9,507 nt of DNA from Acidobacteriota bacterium (GTDB lineage: Bacteria > Acidobacteriota > Vicinamibacteria > Vicinamibacterales > 2-12-FULL-66-21). Below, one piece after another: positions 1-7,187 of this stretch; within the stretch, counting starts at the first letter, position 1, and every line of letters starts with the position of its first letter. The translations under genes and the position numbers were made by a program. Location of the stretch: assembly GCA_013694845.1 (NCBI GenBank), contig JACDBQ010000150.1, positions 1 through 9,507 on the forward strand, in the 5' to 3' direction. The notes below the pieces were generated by a model. It saw only the letters and a list, made by a program, of their open reading frames with translations, was not told the origin of the DNA and searched no databases.

Positions 1-3000
1 CTGTTCAGGCGGGTCGCGCGGGACGACTATGGCGGCACCGCGTCTTTCGACGGCGGCACCGTGCGGATCCAGAGCTACGAGCCCTTCGGCGCGAAGATGC
101 AGTCGACGTTCAGCATGAAGGCGCCAGGCCTGCACTTCGACCGCATCGATCTCCTGACCGATGGCGCCAGCTCGATCCTGGACGGCGATCTGCAAATGAA
201 CAACTGGCCCGAGCAGATCTACCGGATCAGGTCGAAGATCGATATCGCGACGCAGAAGAATATTTTTTTCCACAAGGAGCAGTTCAGCGCGACCGGTGAC
301 GCAGCGTTTGAAGGAACGTTCCACTATTTCAAGGGTGGACGGGAGTTGAAGGGCCGCTGGCAGGCGCCCCTCCCTCTCGTGCAGCTGGGCGCGAACACAT
401 GGCGGTTCCCCGATCTGCGCGGCAACGTGCTCTGGCTGCCGGATCGGCTCGAAGTCACGAACGCGAAGAGCGCGCTGTACGGGGGCCGTGCGGAGTTCGA
501 TTACCGGATCCTGTCGATGGACCAGAAGTCCGGGCCGAAGCGCGCGATCTGGGACGTGGCGTATCACGAGGTCGATCTCGTCCAGCTCACCGACTTTCTC
601 CAGACCGAGGGCATTCGCCTGGCGGGCCGGGCTACCGGGCGCAACCGGCTGGAATGGCCGGCCGGCGGATGGGGGAAGTTGCGCGGCGCCGGAGAGGTGA
701 TCGTCGAGCCGCCGGCCGGCGTGACGACCATGGGACGGGATCTGAGTGCCGACCTCGTCGCCGCGCAGGCGGCGTTGGGCGAGGAGGCGGGCCCCTTCAA
801 TCCGCGCCGTCCCATCGGCTATGTGCCGGTCGCCGGCCGGGTCGAATACACCCTCGATCCCGAGTGGGTCACGGTCCACGACAGCTGGGTCGCCACTCAG
901 AAAACACATGTCGAGTTCGAAGGCCAGACTGCCTATTACCAGCGCTCGCGCATTCCCTTCCGCGTGACCAGTCTCGACTGGCAGGAATCGGATCGCGTTT
1001 TTGCCGGGATTCTCACCGCCTTTGGATCTTCGGCCTCCGCGGTGCCGGTCGGCGGAACGGGCAGGTTCGACGGTGTGATGCTGGGAGCGTTCAACGATCC
1101 GCGGATCGAAGGCACCTTCAGTGGCGATCGCATGCGCGCCTGGGACGTCGTGTGGGGGCGAGGCGAGGCCGACGTCATCATCGAAGACAGCTACGTGAAC
1201 GTCAGCCGCAGCTCGCTGACCAGCGAGGGATCCGCGATCAACGCCACCGGGAAGTTTTCACTGGGCTATCCAAGAAAGGACGGCGGCGAGGAGTTGAATG
1301 CCCGGGTCGTTCTGCGGCGGCGGCGGATGGCCGACTTGCGGCATGCCTTCGAGCTCGACGACTGGCCGGTTGAGGGTTTCGTCTCGGGCGAGTACGTCCT
1401 GACCGGGAAATTCGAGGCCCCCGTCGGCGCCGGCACGCTTCTCGTCGAGGATGGCGTGGCGTATGGCGAAGGGTTCGAACGGGCGACCGCGACCCTCAAG
1501 TTTGAAGGAACCGGCGTGCGCCTCGAGAAATTCGACGTCCGCAACAGCACAGGCACGGTGACGGGGGCTGCCTGGCTCGGTTGGGAAGGCAATTATTCCT
1601 TCACCGCCGATGGCGAACGGCTGCCAGTCGAATCGCTCAAAAGCGCGGCGTTTCCCACGGCGCCGTTGTCGGGAGTCCTCCGGTTCAAGGGGTCAGGCAC
1701 CGGGACTTTCGAGGCGCCGCAATACGATGTCTCGTTCGGCGTCGTCGACCTGTTCGCCGCCGATGAAGGGATCGGCCAGGTGACCGGCCATCTGGGCCTC
1801 CGGGGCGAGCTCCTGACACTGGACTTCGAGGCAGCCTCGCCACGGCTCGCGGTGTCGGGCGCCGGACGCGTCGCCATGACCCAGGAGATGGACGCCGAGC
1901 TGACGGTCCGCTTCAACCAGACGTCGCTCGACCCGTATGTCCGGTTCTTCGAACCGCGGCTGTCTCCGTTCACGAATGCCGTCGTCGGAGGCACTGTCCG
2001 CGTCACCGGTGAACTGACGAATATCGATCAGCTCGTCGTCGAAGCGCGGGTCGAGGAGCTCGACCTCACGCTGTTCGATTACAAGCTTCAGAACGACGGG
2101 GTGATCGAGATCGATCTGGATCGGCACGTGGCCCAGATCGGCCAGTTGAAGTTGCGGGGCGACGGTACCAAGCTCGATGTCAACGGGAGCGTGAGCCTGC
2201 ACGACAACACGATCAGCGTCAAGGCGACGGGCGATGCGAACCTCGGGATCCTGCAGGGTTTCTTCCGCGACTTGAGAAGCTCGGGCGTTGCATCGCTGGC
2301 GGCCGGAGTCACGGGAGCATTCGACAAGCCGGAGTTTTCCGGCACGGCCACGCTGTCGAACGGACGGATCCGTCACTTTCTCATGCCGCGGTCGCTCGAT
2401 GAAATCAACGGCGCCGTCTCCTTCGATGCGGGCGGCATCCGGGTCGACAGTGTGACGGCGATGCTCGGCGGCGGTGCGGTTACGTTCGGCGGTCGGATTC
2501 CTTTGGAAGGCTTCGTCCCTGCCGAGCTGAACCTCACCGCGAACGGCGAGCGCATGAGAATCAACTATCCGGAAGGATTCCGCTCCGAGATCGATGCGGA
2601 CCTGGCCCTTCGCGGCCGGTTGAGCGCGCCCCTGCTGACCGGCACGGTCACCGTGCGCGATGCCGTCTACGGCCGGCGATTCGAGACGTCGCTGAATGTC
2701 TTCGATTTCGGTGAGAGTGCGTTGCCGGCGGCGGTGGCGTCGACGCCGGCCGTTCCCCTGCGCTTCGACATCCAGGTGGATGCGCCGGCAGGCGCGGTAC
2801 GGATCAACAACAACATCGCGCGTCTCGAGGCACGGGCCGATCTGCGTCTCCAGGGCACCTACGACCGGCCTTTGCTCAGCGGCTATGCCGAAATCGATCG
2901 CGGGGACCTCGTGTTCGAGGGCAACCGCTACCTGGTCACTCGCGGGCGGGTGGATTTTGCGAATCCCATCAAGATCGACCCCTACTTCGATCTCGAGGCT

Positions 3001-3546
3001 GAGACGCGGGCACGCGTTGGCGATCAGACCTATCGCGTCACGATCGGCATCGTCGGTACCACCAGCAGGCTGGTCCCCTCACTTACATCTGATCCGCCGC
3101 TGGCGACCAGCGACATCCTCGCGGTTCTCTTTGGACAGGATCCTGATCTTCAGAACGCGGAGTTGCGCTCGCTCAACGCGGCGGCGGCGAACCAGAGTGA
3201 GGCCGAGTTGCTGCGCGGGTTGACATCCCGCCTGCTGGCCAGCCCATTTTCCGCCCCCGTCGGCAAGGTCGCCGAAGAGGTGCTCGGCAGCGGTGCGACA
3301 GTGCTGATCACGCCGAGGATCGGCACCGAAGACGATCCACTCGCGCCGTCGGCGCGGCTGGTGATCGGCAAGCGCCTGTCGAACCGCGCGTACCTGACGT
3401 TCGCACGCGCGCTGGGCAACACGCAGCCGGGGCGTGACCAGATCATCACCCTGGAGTACGACCAGAACGAGAGGATCGGCTGGATCGTCACGCAGAACGG
3501 TGACCACACATTCGCGGTCGACTTCCGTGTGCGGCGCGTCTTCTGA
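1..3546 (+). CDS. tamB: TamB-family translocation and assembly module protein (5' end outside window)
   Basis: The frame is open from base 1, so the start and the expected N-terminal membrane anchor lie upstream; 1181 residues are present (E. coli TamB is about 1259). Nearly the whole visible chain consists of short beta-strand repeats alternating G/D turns with hydrophobic residues, as in the AsmA/TamB 'beta-taco' groove. The last ~380 residues match the TamB (DUF490) C-terminal domain. They carry the typical stretch DPPLATSDILAVLFGQD (residues 1031-1047), then a helical SLNAAAANQSEAELLRGL segment and the closing beta segment ending in RVRRVF with a terminal Phe. Known TamB proteins bridge inner and outer membranes and cooperate with an Omp85 protein (TamA, or BamA where TamA is missing) in protein assembly or phospholipid transport. 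The following Omp85 gene overlaps by one base, which fits that partnership. Family assignment is firm; the exact cargo is unknown. Confidence 0.88.
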   Translation: MFRRVARDDYGGTASFDGGTVRIQSYEPFGAKMQSTFSMKAPGLHFDRIDLLTDGASSILDGDLQMNNWPEQIYRIRSKIDIATQKNIFFHKEQFSATGDAAFEGTFHYFKGGRELKGRWQAPLPLVQLGANTWRFPDLRGNVLWLPDRLEVTNAKSALYGGRAEFDYRILSMDQKSGPKRAIWDVAYHEVDLVQLTDFLQTEGIRLAGRATGRNRLEWPAGGWGKLRGAGEVIVEPPAGVTTMGRDLSADLVAAQAALGEEAGPFNPRRPIGYVPVAGRVEYTLDPEWVTVHDSWVATQKTHVEFEGQTAYYQRSRIPFRVTSLDWQESDRVFAGILTAFGSSASAVPVGGTGRFDGVMLGAFNDPRIEGTFSGDRMRAWDVVWGRGEADVIIEDSYVNVSRSSLTSEGSAINATGKFSLGYPRKDGGEELNARVVLRRRRMADLRHAFELDDWPVEGFVSGEYVLTGKFEAPVGAGTLLVEDGVAYGEGFERATATLKFEGTGVRLEKFDVRNSTGTVTGAAWLGWEGNYSFTADGERLPVESLKSAAFPTAPLSGVLRFKGSGTGTFEAPQYDVSFGVVDLFAADEGIGQVTGHLGLRGELLTLDFEAASPRLAVSGAGRVAMTQEMDAELTVRFNQTSLDPYVRFFEPRLSPFTNAVVGGTVRVTGELTNIDQLVVEARVEELDLTLFDYKLQNDGVIEIDLDRHVAQIGQLKLRGDGTKLDVNGSVSLHDNTISVKATGDANLGILQGFFRDLRSSGVASLAAGVTGAFDKPEFSGTATLSNGRIRHFLMPRSLDEINGAVSFDAGGIRVDSVTAMLGGGAVTFGGRIPLEGFVPAELNLTANGERMRINYPEGFRSEIDADLALRGRLSAPLLTGTVTVRDAVYGRRFETSLNVFDFGESALPAAVASTPAVPLRFDIQVDAPAGAVRINNNIARLEARADLRLQGTYDRPLLSGYAEIDRGDLVFEGNRYLVTRGRVDFANPIKIDPYFDLEAETRARVGDQTYRVTIGIVGTTSRLVPSLTSDPPLATSDILAVLFGQDPDLQNAELRSLNAAAANQSEAELLRGLTSRLLASPFSAPVGKVAEEVLGSGATVLITPRIGTEDDPLAPSARLVIGKRLSNRAYLTFARALGNTQPGRDQIITLEYDQNERIGWIVTQNGDHTFAVDFRVRRVF

Positions 3547-6461
3547 TGGGTTTACTTCTCGCTTTCGCTCTTCTGGTCAGTCAGGGACAGCCTCCGGCCG
3601 GTCCGCCCCTGGCCGGCCAGGGACTCCCCTCGACGGCGGATTACACGGGCCGCATGATCGTGCGGGCCGAGCTCTCGATCGAAGGGCAGGTGTCCAGCGA
3701 CTCGACGCTCGTCGGGATTCTCGAGACACGCCCGGGACTGCAACTCTCCATGGCCGCGGTGCGGGACACGATCGCGCACCTCTGGAGCCTTGGGCGGTTC
3801 CAGGAAATTTCCGTGAGCGCGAGCGCCGTCGAGGGGGGCGTCGCCCTCCGATACGAGGTCGTTCCCGTCCACAGCGTGCGCCGGATCGCGTTCCGCGGCA
3901 ATCTCGGGCTCGGCGAATCCGGCGTGCGGCGGGCAGTCACTGATGGGTTCGGGGCCGCCCCGCCGGCCTCCCGCGCGGCCAGCATCGCGGAGATGCTGCA
4001 AGGCCACTATTTCGACCGTGGGTATCTTGCCGCGGCCATCCGTCCCGTCGTTGAAGAAGTTCATGATCCCGAGGGCACGATACTCACCTTCGAGATCGAG
4101 GCCGGGGCGCGCGCCGCGGTGCGCCGGGTCACCGTGGTGGGCGACCCCGGCGAGCCCAAGGACAGCTTTCTGCGGGAGATCGAGGCGGACCCGGGGCGCC
4201 CGTATCAGCGCGTCGAAGTGCAGTCGCGATTGGCGGGCTACCTGGAGCAACTCCGCCGCGGCGGGCGCTACGAGGCGCAAGGAAGCCATCGCATCGCCTT
4301 GCAAACCGACGACGGACGCAGCGTGGATCTCACCGTCAACATCGAACGGGGTCCGGAGGTCGTCGTCCGCTACGAGGGCGATGCGCTGCCGAAGGACCGG
4401 CTGGAAGAGCTCGTGCCGGTCCGCAACGAAGGTTCGGTGGACGTCGACATCCTCGAAGACTCCGAGCGGCGGATTGTCGCGTATCTCAACCAGCAGGGCT
4501 ACTGGAAGGCGTCGGCCACCGCCACCCGTCGCGAGCAGGACGGGCGCGTGGAAATCGTCTTCACGGTCCGAAGAGGCGTTCAATACCGCATCGCCGGGGG
4601 CCCGCAGGTGACCGGCAACGCGTTCGTGCCCGCCGAACAGATCCGGCTGGCGCTCGACACCCTGAAGGAGGGGGATGTTTTCGTTGCCGCGAATCTCGAC
4701 GCCGCGTCGGCCCAGATCCGGGGCATCTACCTCCGCCGGGGATTTGGTCGCATCAAGGTCCAGTCGGCGGCAAACGAGCTGAATCCGTCCCCGTCTGGCG
4801 AAGGAAGGATCCAGCCCGTGATTTCGATCACCGAGGGTTCGTTGATGCGGATCACTGACGTGACCTTCTCCGGTAACAAGGCCCTCAGCACCGCCCAGCT
4901 GGGCACCAGGCTCGCCATCGCACCCGGTCAGCCGTACTTCGAACCGCAGGTGATCCAGGACCGCGAGAACATCCTCAGCGAGTATCTCAATCGGGGGTTC
5001 TCGACCGCTGCCGTGACGCTCGTGCCCGCTGTCGTCGAAGACACCGGCGTCAACATCACCTTCGAGATCGTCGAAGGCCCGCAGAGCATCGTCGACCACG
5101 TGCTCGTCGTGGGGAACGTGAGAACCGATTCACGTGTCATCGAGCGGGAGATCCAGCTGCGGACCGGAGAACCGCTCAGTCTGGACGCGCTGTTCGAAAC
5201 GAGGCGCCGGCTGGGGGCGCTCGGGCTGTTTCGTCGCATTCGCATCACCGAGATCCCGCACGGCGATACGGAACGGCGCGACATCGTGATCACCGTCGAG
5301 GAAGCGCCTTCGACCACCGTCGGCTACGGCGGCGGTCTCGAGCTGAGCCAGCGCCTGGCAAGTGGCGCCGAGGGGGCCGCCGAGGAGCGATTCGAGCTGG
5401 CGCCGCGCGGCTTCTTCGAACTGGGCCGGCGAAATATCGGCGGCAAGAATCGGTCGGCGAACCTGTACACACGTCTCAGCCTGCGGGCCGACGATGATCA
5501 GTCCGGTCCGGGCGGCAGGTTCGGGTTTCCGGAGTATCGAGTCGTGGGCACCTACCGCGAGCCCAAGACATTCGGGTGGAATGCGGACGTTACGATCACC
5601 GCTGCTCTGGAGCAGGGTGTACGGTCCACCTTCAAGTTCGCCCGCAAGGGCATCAACGCCGAGATCCTGCGCCGGCTGTCGCCGCAGATTCGTGTCAGTG
5701 CACGCTACACGTTCGGCACCACCCGGACGTTCGATGAAGTGCTGACGGAGCAGGAACAGGCGACGATCGACCGCATCTTTCCGCAGGTCCGCCTGTCGGC
5801 TTTTTCCGCATCGATTGCGCGCGACACACGGGACGACGTGCTCGATCCGGCTCGCGGTTTCTTCCTCAGCTCGGAAGGCAGCATTGCGGCGCGCACCCTG
5901 GGGGGCCAGGTGGGCTTCATCCGATCCTACCTGCAGGGGCAGATGTATCGCCGCCTGCCCGTGGGGAAGCGGGTCATTTTCGCAGGCCGTGTGGCGTTGG
6001 GTGTCGCAGACGGTTTCCCGCGCCCGGTGCGGGTGGTCGCGCCCGACGGCACTGTGACCGAGCAAACCATCGAAGACCTGCCGGCGAGCGAACGTTTCTT
6101 CGCTGGCGGAGACACGACGATGCGAGGGTTTGCGCTGGACAGCGTGGGTGCGCCGCAGACGATCAGCAGCGCGGGATTCCCGCGCGGCGGCAACGGGCTC
6201 GTCCTGCTCAACGCGGAGCTCCGCGTGCCGGTCTGGGGGGATGTCGGCGCGGCATTCTTCGTCGATGGCGGCAATGTGTTCGAGCGGGTGACCCAGATCG
6301 ATCTCGGGAACCTCCTCGCGGCGGTCGGGCTCGGCATCCGTTATAAATCGCCGTTCGGGCCGCTGCGTTTCGACGTCGGCTTCAAGGTGGACCGCCGCGA
6401 GATCGGCGGGCGCCTCGAATCACCGCGCGCCTTCCACTTCAGTTTCGGGCAGGCCTTCTAG
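3546..6461 (+). CDS. Omp85-family outer-membrane protein insertase (BamA/TamA type) with seven POTRA domains
   Basis: A 971-residue protein that should insert beta-barrel proteins into the outer membrane. A short hydrophobic leader (residues 2-12) looks like a weak signal peptide without the usual basic start. Seven consecutive POTRA-like units follow, at roughly 37-107, 109-187, 190-269, 270-344, 345-431, 432-511 and 512-588. Several show the hallmark strand ending in GN (FRGN 116-119, VTGN 355-358, FSGN 441-444, VVGN 521-524). The barrel spans about 589-971. It contains the DTRDDVLDPARGFF strand-turn motif (760-773), the loop-6 motif GGDTTMRGF (854-862, with Arg860-Gly861-Phe862 kept) and a C-terminal beta-signal ending in Phe971. 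The ATG shares its A with the TGA of the tamB-like gene and no Shine-Dalgarno is visible, so translational coupling is likely. Five POTRAs are usual for BamA and three for TamA, so the choice between those names is left open. The family call is very safe. Confidence 0.93.
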   Translation: MGLLLAFALLVSQGQPPAGPPLAGQGLPSTADYTGRMIVRAELSIEGQVSSDSTLVGILETRPGLQLSMAAVRDTIAHLWSLGRFQEISVSASAVEGGVALRYEVVPVHSVRRIAFRGNLGLGESGVRRAVTDGFGAAPPASRAASIAEMLQGHYFDRGYLAAAIRPVVEEVHDPEGTILTFEIEAGARAAVRRVTVVGDPGEPKDSFLREIEADPGRPYQRVEVQSRLAGYLEQLRRGGRYEAQGSHRIALQTDDGRSVDLTVNIERGPEVVVRYEGDALPKDRLEELVPVRNEGSVDVDILEDSERRIVAYLNQQGYWKASATATRREQDGRVEIVFTVRRGVQYRIAGGPQVTGNAFVPAEQIRLALDTLKEGDVFVAANLDAASAQIRGIYLRRGFGRIKVQSAANELNPSPSGEGRIQPVISITEGSLMRITDVTFSGNKALSTAQLGTRLAIAPGQPYFEPQVIQDRENILSEYLNRGFSTAAVTLVPAVVEDTGVNITFEIVEGPQSIVDHVLVVGNVRTDSRVIEREIQLRTGEPLSLDALFETRRRLGALGLFRRIRITEIPHGDTERRDIVITVEEAPSTTVGYGGGLELSQRLASGAEGAAEERFELAPRGFFELGRRNIGGKNRSANLYTRLSLRADDDQSGPGGRFGFPEYRVVGTYREPKTFGWNADVTITAALEQGVRSTFKFARKGINAEILRRLSPQIRVSARYTFGTTRTFDEVLTEQEQATIDRIFPQVRLSAFSASIARDTRDDVLDPARGFFLSSEGSIAARTLGGQVGFIRSYLQGQMYRRLPVGKRVIFAGRVALGVADGFPRPVRVVAPDGTVTEQTIEDLPASERFFAGGDTTMRGFALDSVGAPQTISSAGFPRGGNGLVLLNAELRVPVWGDVGAAFFVDGGNVFERVTQIDLGNLLAAVGLGIRYKSPFGPLRFDVGFKVDRREIGGRLESPRAFHFSFGQAF

Positions 6462-6477
6462 ACCGGGGCGCCTGGCA

Positions 6478-6505
6478 ATTCTGAATTCTGAATTATGAAT
6501 GCTGA
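6478..6505 (+). repeat. Heptamer tandem repeat, four units (consensus ATTCTGA)
   Basis: Two perfect copies of ATTCTGA (6478-6484, 6485-6491) are followed by ATTATGA (6492-6498) and ATGCTGA (6499-6505), each one base from consensus. The block is strikingly AT-rich against its GC-rich surroundings. It fills most of the short gap between the Omp85 gene and the SurA-like gene, and it accidentally supplies an in-frame ATG at 6495. Short heptamer tandem repeats are known between genes in some bacteria; a function here is not established. Confidence 0.8.
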
Positions 6506-6516
6506 AGTAAGGGTGC

Positions 6517-6522
6517 AGGGGG
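6517..6522 (+). promoter_or_regulatory. Ribosome binding site that selects the start at 6528
   Basis: AGGGGG lies five bases upstream of the ATG at 6528. The earlier in-frame ATG at 6495 sits inside the heptamer repeat with no purine-rich site before it. The later start also places a basic n-region directly at the N-terminus of the signal peptide, so it is preferred. Confidence 0.55.
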
Positions 6523-6527
6523 CAAGG

Positions 6528-7163
6528 ATGCGAGGACGACGGGGGTTGGTCGTCGGGTTGTTGCTACTCCTCCTCTCGATCCAGCTGCGCGCGGACGTCA
6601 TCGATCGGATCCTCGCCACGGTCGGAGGCGCGCTGATCCTGCAGACGGACGTCGTCGCGGCGGCAAGGCTGGGGTTCGTGCGTCCGCCCGCGCAGGGGGA
6701 TTCACTGCAGTGGACACTGGACCGCCTGATTGAACGCCGCCTGATGCTGATCGAGGTCGACCGCTACGGGCCGCCGGAGCCGGACCGGTCGGAGGTCGAC
6801 CGGCGGATGCAGGAGATGGACTCGCGGATCGGATCCGGTGAACGCCTCGACGCGATAATCCGTGAGACCGGTCTGTCGGTCGAACAGCTTCGGCTCTACG
6901 TCCGCGACGACCTGCGGATCGACGGCTATATCGAGCAGCGATTCGGCGCCACGTTCCAGCCGTCCGAGGACGACATCGTCCGCTACTATCGCGATCACCC
7001 GGCCGAGTTCACGAGGGACGGCAAGCTGCGGCCGTTCAACGATGCCCGCGATGACGCGCGCGCGGCCATCGCGGCGCAGTTGCGTGCGGCAGCCGTCCGC
7101 GAATGGCTCTCAGGTCTGCGCCGCCGCACGGAGGTCAACGTGCTGTATTTTCCCGGACGCTGA
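6528..7163 (+). CDS. SurA-like periplasmic chaperone without a PPIase domain
   Basis: A 211-residue secreted protein. Residues 1-22 form a clear signal peptide: basic MRGRR, a leucine-rich core, and probable cleavage after LRA. The mature start, DVIDRILATVGGALILQTDV (23-42), is the SurA N-terminal signature in which a strand is followed by 'V.G..I...D'. A run of amphipathic helices follows, including LDRLIERRLMLIEVDRYG (64-81) and SEVDRRMQEMDSRI (88-101). The chain continues with VEQLRLYVRDDLRIDGYI and PSEDDIVRYYRDHPAEF to about residue 161, and ends with a helix (173-199) and a strand-like tail. In SurA, PpiC-type isomerase domains sit between the helical core and the C-terminal helix; here only about 12 residues separate them, so no isomerase domain fits. 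By family knowledge the isomerase domains of SurA are largely dispensable for chaperone activity, so a holdase for unfolded outer-membrane proteins is plausible. Its position just after the Omp85 gene supports this. An alternative ATG at 6495 would add 11 residues. Confidence 0.75.
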   Translation: MRGRRGLVVGLLLLLLSIQLRADVIDRILATVGGALILQTDVVAAARLGFVRPPAQGDSLQWTLDRLIERRLMLIEVDRYGPPEPDRSEVDRRMQEMDSRIGSGERLDAIIRETGLSVEQLRLYVRDDLRIDGYIEQRFGATFQPSEDDIVRYYRDHPAEFTRDGKLRPFNDARDDARAAIAAQLRAAAVREWLSGLRRRTEVNVLYFPGR

Positions 7164-7187
7164 GTCAGGGTTCGTTACTGAATGACT
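7163..7187. terminator. Weak hairpin between convergent genes (possible shared terminator)
   Basis: AGTCA (7163-7167) pairs with TGACT (7183-7187) and TTC (7171-7173) with GAA (7180-7182), leaving a GGG bulge and a six-base loop. It covers the 11-base gap between the convergent stops. The stem is short and no U-tract follows on either strand, so intrinsic termination is doubtful. Confidence 0.2.

Noticed and set aside
61..63. GTG at 61 as the start of the TamB-like gene
   Set aside because: The frame is open to base 1 and the sequence before it (ending FDGGT) continues the same beta-rich pattern. The known N-terminal anchor is missing, so the true start is upstream of the window.
262..270. 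Run of seven T bases in the TamB-like gene as a slippage or frameshift site
   Set aside because: The reading frame stays open and family-like on both sides, and the other frames do not lead to a credible product. It simply encodes Ile-Phe-Phe.
3552..5099. A 515-codon open frame on the - strand opposite the POTRA region
   Set aside because: It is highly charged, Asp/His/Arg-rich and has no recognisable family, while the + strand encodes clear POTRA domains. It is a codon-bias shadow.
6495..6527. Earlier ATG start for the SurA-like gene
   Set aside because: No ribosome binding site precedes it and it lies in the heptamer repeat. The start at 6528 has AGGGGG at good spacing and yields a standard signal peptide.
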